DNA of 64,000 bases from Flavobacterium sp. (GCF_027484205.1 NZ_JAIXUB010000009.1:124001-188000); one strand, 5' to 3'; counted from the stretch's first letter, positions 46,490 to 54,901 are shown. The notes: generated by a model not told the origin, from the letters alone. Made by a program: numbers and translations.

Positions 46490-46852
46490 ATGTCTAAAAA
46501 TCAATCAAAAGAAACAGAAGCTCCAGCAGTAAATCCATTAGAATCTGCTCAAAGATTGGAAGCTATCAAAAACCTGATTTTTGGTGAAAATATTCAGCAA
46601 ATTGATCAGGAATTTCAGGCGATTAAAAATCACATTGAAAAAAGAAAAGAGGAATTAGAAGACTTCATTGCAGAAACTCGTAAAGAGTTGAACAGCACTA
46701 TCGATAATTTAGCTACCGATTTAAATATTAGAATTACTGATTTAGAAAACAGTATGAATGATAAAACGGACGAATTGAACCACAAAAAAGTTGATAGAAA
46801 CCTACTTGGAACACTTTTAGTTTCTATGGGCGAAAAGATAATGAAGGACTAA
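46490..46852 (+). CDS. Small coiled-coil protein, first gene of the GTPase/kinase operon
   Basis: 120 residues, no signal peptide or membrane segment. Residues about 20-110 are a continuous heptad-like coiled coil (QRLEAIKNLIFGENIQQIDQ; IEKRKEELEDFIAETRKELN; ITDLENSMNDKTDELNHKKV), ending in RNLLGTLLVSMGEKIMKD. No named family recognised. It lies 9 bases before the next gene, so it probably shares one mRNA and forms a complex with the following products. Confidence 0.75.
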   Translation: MSKNQSKETEAPAVNPLESAQRLEAIKNLIFGENIQQIDQEFQAIKNHIEKRKEELEDFIAETRKELNSTIDNLATDLNIRITDLENSMNDKTDELNHKKVDRNLLGTLLVSMGEKIMKD

Positions 46853-46861
46853 TTCATTATT

Positions 46862-47653
46862 ATGACAGATTCAGAGAAATTAATTAAGCTCAAAGAACTT
46901 CTTCTTAGTGAGGACAGAGATTTTGCGCAAAATATTTTACAAAAATTAGATTCTCTTGAAGATACTGTCAATACTCACGAAAAACTTTCAGAAAAAGTTA
47001 ATCCAATTATTGATAAGAAAATAGACACTTTTGTAGAAGAAATTCCAACAAAATTAGGTCCAGTTATTGCTGACGCTTTGACTAAATCGCAAGATAAAGT
47101 TGTTGAAGCATTGTTTCCTATTATAGGTAAAATGATTAAAAAATACATTCAGCAAGAAATAAAAGCTCTCTCAGATTCTATCAATAGTCAGGTTCAAACC
47201 ACTTTCTCAATTAAAACGTGGCAACGAAAAGTTAAAGCCATTTTTACAGGAGTTTCTGAAAAAGAAATTATTTTGAGCGAAATGAACCAAACTTCTGTTG
47301 AGCAAGTTTTTGTTATCGAAAAAGGTTCAGGTTTGATTATTTCTAGTGCATCAAAGCAAGAAAGTATCGATGAAGACATGATTGCAGGAATGTTAACTGC
47401 CATTAAAAGTTTCGTCGAAGATGCCTTTAAAAAAGACCAACAAAGTCTTGAACTAATTCAGTATGAATTGTTTGAGATTCATATTCAAAATTTTACTTCT
47501 TATTATTTTGCCGTAGTTATTTCTGGTGGATTTGATACTTCTTTCAAAAACAAATTAGAAAATAAATTGTTCGACATTGCTTCTCATATTAAAACAGATG
47601 CCATCGACAAAGAACAAATTACTTTAAAATTAACCGAATTTATTAATGAATAG
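46862..47653 (+). CDS. Coiled-coil protein with possible roadblock/longin-like C-terminal domain
   Basis: 263 residues, cytoplasmic. Residues 1-115 are helical and coiled-coil-like, echoing the preceding protein (KELLLSEDRDFAQNILQKLD compared with IKNLIFGENIQQIDQEFQAI). From about 139 the pattern changes to alternating strands and helices: VEQVFVIEKGSGLIISSAS, then a helix DEDMIAGMLTAIKSFVEDAF, then LELIQYELFEIHIQNFTSYY and FAVVISGGF. That order (strand with glycine turn, helix, strands) resembles roadblock/LC7 or longin-like small domains that bind Ras-like GTPases. This is an inference, not a recognised match. It overlaps the GTPase gene by 8 bases. Confidence 0.7.
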   Translation: MTDSEKLIKLKELLLSEDRDFAQNILQKLDSLEDTVNTHEKLSEKVNPIIDKKIDTFVEEIPTKLGPVIADALTKSQDKVVEALFPIIGKMIKKYIQQEIKALSDSINSQVQTTFSIKTWQRKVKAIFTGVSEKEIILSEMNQTSVEQVFVIEKGSGLIISSASKQESIDEDMIAGMLTAIKSFVEDAFKKDQQSLELIQYELFEIHIQNFTSYYFAVVISGGFDTSFKNKLENKLFDIASHIKTDAIDKEQITLKLTEFINE

Positions 47654-48140
47654 TTCTAAAAAAGTTGTTTTAGTTGGACATTTTGGTGTTGGAAAATCTT
47701 CTTTGATGAGACGATTTGTTCAAAATACTTTTTCAGACAATTATATTGTTACTATTGGTGTTCATATTCTTAAAAAAGAAATTAAAATTGAAGAGCTAAA
47801 TTTAACTTTAGTAATTTGGGATATTGAAGGAAAAGATGATATTCAAAAAGTGCGTTCGTCTTATCTTTTAGGAACATCAGGATTTATTTATGTTATTGAT
47901 CCAACGCGTTCACAAACCTACGAACGATTTAATGAAGAGATTGATTTTTTAAAAACAACATATCCTACAACTAAAATTGTTTCTGTTTCAAATAAGTTAG
48001 ATTTAATTGATATTGAAGATTTTAAAAACATATTAGAACAAAAAAACATCTCAATTGATTATTTTGCAAGTGCTAAGGAAGGTATTGAAGTTGAAACTAT
48101 TTTTCAAACAATTGGACTAAAAATGGTGAAAGATGTTTGA
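47646..48140 (+). CDS. Ras-like small GTPase
   Basis: 164 residues. All G motifs are present: G1 GHFGVGKS (11-18), G2 Thr36 in NYIVTIGVHI, G3 WDIEGKDD (Asp59, Gly62), G4 SNKLD (Asn116, Lys117, Asp119) and G5 ASAKEG. The residue after the G3 Gly, where Ras has catalytic Gln61, is Lys63, so intrinsic hydrolysis may be slow or need a partner. There is no C-terminal lipidation motif. It overlaps the neighbours on both sides by 8 bases, so it is translated together with the coiled-coil protein and the histidine kinase. It is probably a member of the prokaryotic Ras-superfamily groups of unknown function (Rup). Confidence 0.88.
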   Translation: MNSSKKVVLVGHFGVGKSSLMRRFVQNTFSDNYIVTIGVHILKKEIKIEELNLTLVIWDIEGKDDIQKVRSSYLLGTSGFIYVIDPTRSQTYERFNEEIDFLKTTYPTTKIVSVSNKLDLIDIEDFKNILEQKNISIDYFASAKEGIEVETIFQTIGLKMVKDV

Positions 48141-49224
48141 AAAAATCAGAAATAAATACCTTTATAATAAAACTCAAGTTGTAGTTTTAAATAAGCAAGG
48201 AACGGTCATAAAATCGGATGATTTATTATTCAATGTTCCAAAAAAAACTTCTATTTCAAATTTTCATCCTTTCTTTGAAACCATTATTTCTCTTATCGAT
48301 TTAGAATACAATGAGTTTACATTTAGCTGCATTCATATTGATGTAAATAATATAAAAAAAACAGTTGATGTTATTTTTAATTCAGGTTCAAGTAATGAAA
48401 ATCCTTTTTTGATTTTAATAGATTTTACAGAGCATTACAATAATTTTCAAAGCATAGCTCAAGAAAAAAACGAATCGGTTTTGAGTTTTCATCTTTCAGA
48501 ATTGAAAAACCAACAGTTAGAATCGGAGAAAAATTTTAAAAATAAATTCTTGGCAAATGTAAGTCACGATTTGAAAACACCAATTTGGGGTTTGAAGTTT
48601 TTCTTAAACTTTTTAGAAAAAACAAATCTTACTGATGATCAATTAGATTATGTTAAAACATTAAAAGACACCACGACTCATATTCATCATTTAGTTCAAG
48701 ATTTGTTAGATTTATCAAAAATTGAATCTGGACAAATGAATATTGTCAAAGAAAAATTTTCTTTAAGTGAAGGATTAACTAATTTGTTATCAATCATTAA
48801 ACCCAAAGTTGAAGAAAAAAATATAGAATTTAAAGTTAACATTCAAGATAAAATTACTGATCAATTAATAGGTGACAAAATTCGATTAAATCAAATTCTA
48901 ATTAACCTTTTAGATAACTCCATAAAGTTTACAAAAAAAGGAACTATCACTTTTGAAATTAGTGTAGAGAGTTTTGGCGAAACCTTTATTGCACTAAAAT
49001 TTATTGTAAAAGATACAGGAACAGGATTTTCTTCATCGCAAAAATCAGACGTTTTTCAAAGTTTTAAAAAACTTCATAATTCCAGAAAAATAGAAGGTTT
49101 AGGACTTGGTTTATCTATAGTTTCAAATTTAGTCGAACTCATGAACGGCAAAATTGACTATCAAACCGAAGTTGGAAAAGGAACTACATTTGAAGTGATT
49201 CTTCCTTTTGAAATTGCCAAATAA
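48133..49224 (+). CDS. Soluble histidine kinase linked to the GTPase operon
   Basis: 363 residues, no signal peptide or membrane helix. Residues 1-115 form a PAS-like sensor (VVVLNKQGTVIKSDDLLFNV ... NPFLILIDFTEH). A HisKA domain has His145 in NVSHDLKTPIWGLK, then the HATPase boxes N (NQILINLLDNSIKFT), G1 (DTGTGFS), F (FQSFKKL) and G2 (GLGLGLSIVSNL). It is an active-looking kinase without a receiver domain and without a nearby response regulator. It overlaps the GTPase by 8 bases, suggesting that the two signal together. Confidence 0.9.
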   Translation: MFEKIRNKYLYNKTQVVVLNKQGTVIKSDDLLFNVPKKTSISNFHPFFETIISLIDLEYNEFTFSCIHIDVNNIKKTVDVIFNSGSSNENPFLILIDFTEHYNNFQSIAQEKNESVLSFHLSELKNQQLESEKNFKNKFLANVSHDLKTPIWGLKFFLNFLEKTNLTDDQLDYVKTLKDTTTHIHHLVQDLLDLSKIESGQMNIVKEKFSLSEGLTNLLSIIKPKVEEKNIEFKVNIQDKITDQLIGDKIRLNQILINLLDNSIKFTKKGTITFEISVESFGETFIALKFIVKDTGTGFSSSQKSDVFQSFKKLHNSRKIEGLGLGLSIVSNLVELMNGKIDYQTEVGKGTTFEVILPFEIAK

Positions 49225-49275
49225 AAAAAGCCCTGATTTCTCAAGACTTTTTCATATATTTTGTTTAAACAAAAA

Positions 49276-49707
49276 TTACTTGTTCATGTGTGTCATTTCA
49301 TAAACAAAGGTATCAGCATCAACTTTTAACATCAATAAAGACAACGCTTTATCAACAATAAAAGGAACGTTTCCAGGTGTAAAACCAAGAGCCAAAGCAA
49401 ATTTTGTTAATACTTCCTTTTGTTTTGGACCAAGTACGTGATCAATATAAACCATTCTCGCTAAGTCAAAAAGACGTTCTAATCGTTGCGAGTGTAAATA
49501 TGGTGGATTGATTGGGTATTTCATTGGGTTTTCAAGAATTTCTTCATATTCTGCTGCTGAAATTTCTAATCGAACAGCTAGTTTATCTAAAAATTCTTTT
49601 TCTTCTTTGCTCAAATCTCCGTCAGAAGTGGCAACACGAACAATAGCCGAAAAATGACCTTTATTTCTCGTTTTAAATTCGCTATCAAATAAATCTGAAA
49701 ATGACAT
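49276..49707 (-). CDS. TerB-like tellurite-resistance family protein
   Basis: 143 residues from ATG 49707-49705 (MSFSDLFDSEF). The helical core (HFSAIVRVATSDGDLSKEEK, FLDKLAVRLEISAAEYEEIL, LFDLARMVYIDHVLGPKQKE) is the TerB/TerB-like fold with acidic SDGDLSKEE and Asp-His pairs that bind divalent metal. It lacks other ter genes. The longer frame starts at TTG 49731 inside the -7 element TATATTTG (49729-49736) and is rejected. It is convergent with the kinase operon. Confidence 0.82.
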   Translation of the reverse strand: MSFSDLFDSEFKTRNKGHFSAIVRVATSDGDLSKEEKEFLDKLAVRLEISAAEYEEILENPMKYPINPPYLHSQRLERLFDLARMVYIDHVLGPKQKEVLTKFALALGFTPGNVPFIVDKALSLLMLKVDADTFVYEMTHMNK

Positions 49708-49728
49708 AATTATAGTGGTTTTATGATG

Positions 49729-49736
49729 CAAATATA
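49729..49736 (-). promoter_or_regulatory. Candidate -7 element of the TerB-like gene
   Basis: TATATTTG on the minus strand, 21 bases upstream of the chosen ATG. Confidence 0.5.
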
Positions 49737-49851
49737 ATTCAAATTCCTCAAAAACCTAAAATGTTTTTCATCGAATTTAAGATAATCTTTTCCTTCAAAT
49801 TCAAAATAAATTGTAAGTTTACATTCCTAAAAATTGCAAAAAACACAACCT

Positions 49852-50445
49852 ATGTCAGATTTTTGGATTTATTTCAAAATTGGTCTCAACCATGTTTTAG
49901 ATATCAATGGTTACGATCATGTCTTATTTCTAATCGCACTAACTGTTCCTTATGCTTTTAAAGATTGGAAAAGAATACTTTTGTTGGTTACTATTTTTAC
50001 CATCGGACACACACTAGCATTAATGCTTTCTGTTTTTAATATAGTAACGGTTCAAGCAAATATCGTTGAGTTTCTTATTCCGATAACGATTCTAATTACC
50101 GCATTTTTCAATCTTTTTACAGCAGGAAAATCCTCTAAACAGGAAAGTATAACCTTTGTTGGAGCTGTAACATTATTTTTTGGAATCATTCATGGACTTG
50201 GATTTTCAAACTATTTCAAAGAAATTCTTCCAGGAAAACCAACCGATAAATTGTGGCCATTACTAGAGTTCGCACTCGGAATCGAAGCGGCACAAATAAT
50301 AGTGGTTTTAGTAGTTTTAATTTTATCATTCATCGTCCAAACCTTATTCCGATTCAGTAAACGTGATTTTACATTAACCATGTCAGCATTCGTTATTGGC
50401 GTTGTAATTCCGTTAATCATCGAAAGCCCAATTTGGAAACGATAA
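49852..50445 (+). CDS. HupE/UreJ-like membrane protein
   Basis: 197 residues from ATG 49852 (MSDFWIYFKIG); an in-frame TTG six codons upstream is less likely. Five to six membrane helices. The conserved NHVLDINGYDHVLFLIAL, TIGHTLALMLS, HGLGFSNYFKE and FALGIEAAQI blocks are those of the HupE/UreJ_2 family, several members of which carry nickel or cobalt. The His and Asp residues in the membrane segments could bind metal. No hydrogenase or urease gene is near, so the role here is unknown. Confidence 0.85.
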   Translation: MSDFWIYFKIGLNHVLDINGYDHVLFLIALTVPYAFKDWKRILLLVTIFTIGHTLALMLSVFNIVTVQANIVEFLIPITILITAFFNLFTAGKSSKQESITFVGAVTLFFGIIHGLGFSNYFKEILPGKPTDKLWPLLEFALGIEAAQIIVVLVVLILSFIVQTLFRFSKRDFTLTMSAFVIGVVIPLIIESPIWKR

Positions 50446-50588
50446 AAAAATCCTGAGCTTGACTAAGAAAGGAGCAAATCAGTAGTTATATTTGTAAACC
50501 ATTTTCCTGCTTCTTGTCTCGTCTTTTTTGACGAGATCAGGGCTAAATGATACACCACTTGAATAGAGTTCAAAATTTAAAACATTAT

Positions 50589-50617
50589 TAACTTTGTGCC
50601 TTCGCGCCTTAGTGGCA
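50589..50617 (+). repeat. Dispersed CTTTGTGCC element, copy 3, with embedded -7 element
   Basis: CTTTGTGCCTTCGCGCC begins at 50592 and ends GGCA at 50617, similar to both arms at 36116-36223. Its first bases complete TAACTTTG (50589-50596), a match to TAnnTTTG, 30 bases upstream of the deaminase ATG. Confidence 0.6.
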
Positions 50618-50625
50618 AAAAAAAC

Positions 50626-51054
50626 ATGAAAGACAAAAAACAAAATAAATACGATAAAGCTTATTTAAGAATCGCCTCCGAATGGAGTAAACTTTCTTAT
50701 TGTAAACGAAAGCAAGTAGGCGCAATAATTGTTCGAGATAGAATGATAATTTCCGATGGTTATAATGGAACGCCTTCAGGTTTTGAAAATTGCTGTGAAG
50801 ATGAAGAAGGATTAACGCAATGGTATGTACTTCATGCAGAGGCAAATGCTATTTTAAAAGTGGCTCGTTCTACACAATCTTGTGATAACGCCACTTTATA
50901 TATTACGCTTTCTCCTTGTAAGGAATGTAGTAAATTAATTCACCAATCAGGAATTAAACGAGTGGTTTATCAAAATGGTTATCGCGACACTTCAGGAATT
51001 GATTTCCTTATAAAAGCAGGTATTGAAGTTTCTCAAATTGAAGAATTAGAATAG
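50626..51054 (+). CDS. dCMP deaminase family protein (ComEB-like)
   Basis: 142 residues from ATG 50626 (MKDKKQNKYDKAYL). The zinc site is HAEANAI (His ligand and catalytic Glu) and SPCKECSK (two Cys ligands). SKRKQVGAIIV-like text (YCKRKQVGAIIVRDRMIISD) and GYNGTPSGFENCCED are typical of dCMP/ComEB deaminases, which convert dCMP to dUMP for dTMP synthesis. The longer frame uses a GTG or TTG-type start in the repeat element and is rejected. Confidence 0.92.
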   Translation: MKDKKQNKYDKAYLRIASEWSKLSYCKRKQVGAIIVRDRMIISDGYNGTPSGFENCCEDEEGLTQWYVLHAEANAILKVARSTQSCDNATLYITLSPCKECSKLIHQSGIKRVVYQNGYRDTSGIDFLIKAGIEVSQIEELE

Positions 51055-51115
51055 GTTTTACTCAGTTTTAGGAAATAATAGGATATGTTTAACGTTTCTA
51101 TACTATAAACCTTTG

Positions 51116-51123
51116 TAATTTTG
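51116..51123 (+). promoter_or_regulatory. Candidate -7 element of the S41 peptidase gene
   Basis: TAATTTTG, 22 bases before ATG 51146. Confidence 0.45.
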
Positions 51124-51145
51124 ACAAGCTAAATAATTGTTTTTC

Positions 51146-52726
51146 ATGAAAATTAATAAAATCTATTTACCATTACTTTTTTTCTCGTGCGTGGCGCTTG
51201 GTATTGTCATTGGTGGTTTGATTAATTATCCTGTGGCAAAACCTTCTTTGTCTAAAAACGATTATAAAACAAAACTCAATAAACTAATCAATTTTATTGA
51301 TAATGAATATGTTGATGATGTAAAGACAGATTCCATTGTAGATTTAACTGTCAATAATATTCTTGCTAATCTAGATCCGCATTCCGTTTATGTTCCGCCA
51401 AGTGAACAAACTGCTGTTGCTGAAAACATGAAAGGTGATTTCGTTGGAATTGGTGTCAATTTCTACAATTATAATGATACTATTGCTGTGATAAAACCTG
51501 TAGAAAATGGTCCAGCAGAAAAAGCCGGAATTAAATCGGGTGACAGAATATTGTATGCAGATAATTTCAAACTTTTCGGCAAAAAATTAAAGAATGAAGT
51601 GCTTTATAGTAAGTTAAAAGGCGAAAAAGAATCGGAAGTTACCTTGACAATTTATAGAAAATCGGAAAATAAAAATCTGAAAATTAAAGTAATACGTGAT
51701 GTTATTCCGATAAAAAGTGTTGACATTGCTATTCTATTGAATAAAACGACAGGTTATATAAAAATCAATCGTTTTGCAGAAACTACTGCCGATGAGTTTC
51801 ACACTGCTTTATTGAAATTGAAGAAAAGTGGCATCAATTCTCTAGTAATAGATTTAAGAGAAAACGGTGGCGGATTTATGGAAATGGCAGTTGAAATAGC
51901 TGATGAATTATTGAAAGACAAAGAATTAATTGTTTTTACCAAAAATAAAAAAGGCAGTATAGACAAAACTTTTGCAACCGAAGAAGGAAATTTTGAAACT
52001 GGAAAAGTAGCTGTTTTAATAGATGAAAACTCAGCTTCTGCAAGCGAGATTTTAGCTGGAGCCATTCAAGACAACGATAGAGGTTTAGTTTACGGAAGAC
52101 GTTCTTTTGGTAAAGGATTAGTGCAACGTGAAATGGGTTTTGATGACGGTTCAGCAGTTCGATTAACCATTGCACGATATTACACACCAAGCGGAAGGAG
52201 CATTCAAAAACCTTATGTAAAAGGACATACTGAAGAATATTATAAAGAATCGGAAACTCGTTTTGAAAGTGGCGAATTGTATGAAAAAGGCAAAATTAAA
52301 ATCGCAGATTCTTTAAAATTTAAAACCAAAAAAGGAAGAACGGTTTATGGTGGCGGTGGAATTGTTCCTGATGTTTTTGTGCCCTTAGAAGTTGAACATG
52401 GTCAAGAAAGTTTGCAATATATTCTACAAACTGGTATCGTAGGTCATTTTGTTTTTGAACAATTAGATCAAAATAGAAATGCTTTTAAAGGAGACGATTT
52501 TCAGAAATTTCAAACTAAAATGATTCAAAATGAAAACTACATTAATTTGTTTGAAAAATACCTTTCTAAAGCAGGTTTAGACATTAGTTTGAACAAAAGC
52601 AGAGGATTAGTAAATCGTTACATTGCTGCTGAGTTTGCCCGCCAATTGTTTGGAGAAAATCAATATTACCAAATTATTTTGAAAGAAGATAAAATGGTAA
52701 AAACGGTTTTGAATGGTAAAAATTAG
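51146..52726 (+). CDS. S41 family C-terminal processing peptidase
   Basis: 526 residues from ATG 51146. One N-terminal membrane anchor/signal (PLLFFSCVALGIVIGGLIN) puts the enzyme in the periplasm. A PDZ domain (about 90-170: GDFVGIGVNFYNYNDTIAVI, KAGIKSGDRIL) precedes the protease domain with the catalytic Ser in DENSASASEI and Lys in RRSFGKGLVQ. CtpA-type enzymes cleave substrates at their C-termini during envelope maintenance. Its stop is one base from that of the convergent FAD gene. Confidence 0.92.
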   Translation: MKINKIYLPLLFFSCVALGIVIGGLINYPVAKPSLSKNDYKTKLNKLINFIDNEYVDDVKTDSIVDLTVNNILANLDPHSVYVPPSEQTAVAENMKGDFVGIGVNFYNYNDTIAVIKPVENGPAEKAGIKSGDRILYADNFKLFGKKLKNEVLYSKLKGEKESEVTLTIYRKSENKNLKIKVIRDVIPIKSVDIAILLNKTTGYIKINRFAETTADEFHTALLKLKKSGINSLVIDLRENGGGFMEMAVEIADELLKDKELIVFTKNKKGSIDKTFATEEGNFETGKVAVLIDENSASASEILAGAIQDNDRGLVYGRRSFGKGLVQREMGFDDGSAVRLTIARYYTPSGRSIQKPYVKGHTEEYYKESETRFESGELYEKGKIKIADSLKFKTKKGRTVYGGGGIVPDVFVPLEVEHGQESLQYILQTGIVGHFVFEQLDQNRNAFKGDDFQKFQTKMIQNENYINLFEKYLSKAGLDISLNKSRGLVNRYIAAEFARQLFGENQYYQIILKEDKMVKTVLNGKN

Positions 52727-52727
52727 A

Positions 52728-53336
52728 TTATTTTCTTATTGAGTCGTGCGCTTGACTCGAAATTCCGTCATTCCACAATGTTAAAATATCGGTTGCAACA
52801 GCAGCGCCACTTCCAGCAGCTATTGCCAATTGGCTTCTATGTCCGGCAAGAGTTCCAGCTACATAAATTCCTTCAGCAACTTTGTGGTCATCATTTTTTA
52901 ATTGAATGCGTTGTTTTTCGGCAATTGCTTTTTTGTGAGGTTCAATGTAGTGCATCAATCCTTCAATAGCAAAGGTATTTGCTGAGCCAATTCCAACAAC
53001 AATATTCTTCGTTTTGTAGTTGTTTTTATTGGTAATCACATTGAAATTTGGATATTCTCCATCAATTTTCAAAACTTTTTCACCTTCAATTTGTGCAACA
53101 TGAGGATATAAATTATGAAGTTGTTCCAAACTTTCAGTTAAAAGTTCAGAACCTAATTTTCCAGCAGGAATTCCGTAAGCATTATTGAATAATGCCTCTT
53201 GTAAAGAAGATGTCTTTTGATGTGTAATAATTCCAATTTTTTTATCTTGAGCAAAAGCTTTTTTATGAGCAGAACCCAAAACTAACGCACAAGAAACTCC
53301 AGAAACGCCACCACCAATAATTAAAACATCAAACAT
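52728..53336 (-). CDS. Short FAD-dependent pyridine nucleotide-disulfide-like oxidoreductase
   Basis: 202 residues. The N-terminal dinucleotide-binding motif LIIGGGVSGVSCALVLG and the C-terminal EGIYVAGTLAGHRSQLAIAA flavin block resemble thioredoxin reductase. It lacks the NADPH domain and the CxxC of true thioredoxin reductase (usual size about 310). As both FAD halves are joined in frame, the short form looks genuine and not broken. Reaction unknown. The upstream gene, a 66-residue membrane protein, ends 4 bases away. Confidence 0.75.
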   Translation of the reverse strand: MFDVLIIGGGVSGVSCALVLGSAHKKAFAQDKKIGIITHQKTSSLQEALFNNAYGIPAGKLGSELLTESLEQLHNLYPHVAQIEGEKVLKIDGEYPNFNVITNKNNYKTKNIVVGIGSANTFAIEGLMHYIEPHKKAIAEKQRIQLKNDDHKVAEGIYVAGTLAGHRSQLAIAAGSGAAVATDILTLWNDGISSQAHDSIRK

Positions 53337-53340
53337 GAGT

Positions 53341-53541
53341 TTATTGATTTTTTAATTTTTCTTCAATTTTTTTAGACATTTTGAAGATAAGTAAAATTAA
53401 AACGGCGCAAAAGGCAGCTGCAATTCCAACTAAAGCAACCAAACTATCACCTTCAAATGGATTTTGAAAATCAAGCAAGGTAATGTTGAAAGCCATTAAG
53501 CTAACGGCAATTACAATTAATATTGTAGTAAAAATTTTCAT
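53341..53541 (-). CDS. Small two-helix membrane protein
   Basis: 66 residues with two hydrophobic stretches (TTILIVIAVSLMAFNITLL and VALVGIAAAFCAVLILLIF) and a basic C-terminus. No family recognised. It sits between marC and the short FAD gene and is probably cotranscribed with the latter. Confidence 0.65.
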   Translation of the reverse strand: MKIFTTILIVIAVSLMAFNITLLDFQNPFEGDSLVALVGIAAAFCAVLILLIFKMSKKIEEKLKNQ

Positions 53542-53577
53542 TGATAAATATTTTATACAAAAATAGTAAAAATCAGT

Positions 53578-54156
53578 TTAAATGAATAATCCTTTAACAT
53601 TAGCTGCAAATAATTTAACAGCGATAGCTAGTAGCACTACGCCAAAGGTTTTTCTAATGACACCAAGTCCATTTTTACCCAAAAACTTCTCAATTTTAGC
53701 GGATGATTTTAAAACGGCATACACCAAAATAATGTTTAAAACAATTGCAATTATAATATTTATAGTTGCAAATTGTGAACGTAATGAAAGTAAAGTAGTC
53801 ATCGTTCCAGCACCAGCAATTAATGGAAATGCTAAAGGAACAATTGATGCAGAGGAATTGGTTTCGTCTTTATAAATTCGGATACCAAGAATCATTTCTA
53901 ATGCTAAAAAGAACAACACAAATGAACCTGCAACGGCAAAAGAGTGGACATCAATTCCGATTAATTTTAATAATTCTTCTCCAACAAAAAGGAAAACAAT
54001 CATAATAACTCCAGCAACAACAGATGCTTTTTCTGATTCAATGTGGCCAAATTTCTGACGTAATTCTACAATAATCGGAATCGTTCCTACAATGTCAATT
54101 ACTGCAAAAAGCACCATTCCAATGGTAACAATTTCTTTAAAATCTAATCCAAACAT
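53578..54156 (-). CDS. MarC family integral membrane protein
   Basis: 192 residues, six predicted membrane helices. DIVGTIPIIVELRQKF at the N-terminus and PLAFPLIAGAGTMTTLLSL in the middle are the MarC (UPF0056) signatures. The family sits in the inner membrane; its transport substrate is not established and the old link to multiple antibiotic resistance is not supported. A -7-like TAATTTTG lies at 54179-54186 on the minus strand. Confidence 0.9.
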   Translation of the reverse strand: MFGLDFKEIVTIGMVLFAVIDIVGTIPIIVELRQKFGHIESEKASVVAGVIMIVFLFVGEELLKLIGIDVHSFAVAGSFVLFFLALEMILGIRIYKDETNSSASIVPLAFPLIAGAGTMTTLLSLRSQFATINIIIAIVLNIILVYAVLKSSAKIEKFLGKNGLGVIRKTFGVVLLAIAVKLFAANVKGLFI

Positions 54157-54259
54157 AATTCCTCATTTTTTCAAAGTGCAAAATTACTGCTTTCAAAATT
54201 GTTAAAATCAAAACGATACGTTAATTTTAGGATATTTATTAAAACCATAAAATCATTTG

Positions 54260-54267
54260 TACCTTTG
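54260..54267 (+). promoter_or_regulatory. Candidate -7 element of the DUF3109 gene
   Basis: TACCTTTG, 61 bases upstream of ATG 54329; the leader then contains the shared 20-base element. Confidence 0.5.
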
Positions 54268-54298
54268 TCGAAATTTTAGATTCAAGAAAATATCGGAT

Positions 54299-54318
54299 AT
54301 CTAAAATTTAATATCTAA
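54299..54318 (+). repeat. Dispersed leader element, copy 2 (before the DUF3109 gene)
   Basis: ATCTAAAATTTAATATCTAA, identical to the nuoE copy (21484-21503) and likewise about 10 bases before a start codon in sense orientation. Confidence 0.75.
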
Positions 54319-54328
54319 TATTTTGTAT

Positions 54329-54901
54329 ATGTTTCAGTTAGGAAAAACGATAGTTTCGGAAGATATTTTAGAGAAGGATTTTGTTTGTAATCTTTCAGCG
54401 TGTCATGGTGCGTGTTGCGTTGATGGTGATGCTGGTGCGCCTTTGAGTGAAGAAGAAACTAAAATTATGGAAGAAATTTACCCAAAAGTTAAACCTTTTT
54501 TACGCAAAGAAGGCATTGCAGCTATTGAAAAACTTGGAACTTGGGTTAAAGGAACAGAGCAAGATTTAGAAACACCATTAATTGACAATAAAGATTGTGC
54601 TTATGTAATTTTTGATGGAAAAACGGCTTTGTGCGGAATAGAACAAGCTTATAATCAAGGAGTTATTTCGTGGAAAAAACCAGTTTCTTGTCATTTATAT
54701 CCAATAAGAGTAAAAGATTTCACGGAATTTGCAGCAGTAAACTATGATCGTTGGGATATTTGTGATGATGCTTGTTCACTTGGAAAAGAACTTCAAGTGC
54801 CTATTTATAAATTTGTAAAAGAAGCTTTAATTAGAAGATTTGGAGAAGATTGGTATCAAGAACTGGAAAAAGTAGCCGATGATTTAAAAAACGGAAAATA
54901 A
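54329..54901 (+). CDS. DUF3109 family cysteine-rich protein
   Basis: 190 residues from ATG 54329 (MFQLGKTIVS); an in-frame TTG two codons earlier is unlikely. The N-terminus has CNLSACHGACCVDGDAGAPL, and the middle CAYVIFDGKTALCGIE, CHLYPIR and DICDDACSLGK. The spacing of Cys is like DUF3109 and YkgJ-type proteins thought to bind zinc or an iron-sulfur cluster. It is cytoplasmic with no signal peptide. Function unknown; monocistronic. Confidence 0.87.
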   Translation: MFQLGKTIVSEDILEKDFVCNLSACHGACCVDGDAGAPLSEEETKIMEEIYPKVKPFLRKEGIAAIEKLGTWVKGTEQDLETPLIDNKDCAYVIFDGKTALCGIEQAYNQGVISWKKPVSCHLYPIRVKDFTEFAAVNYDRWDICDDACSLGKELQVPIYKFVKEALIRRFGEDWYQELEKVADDLKNGK

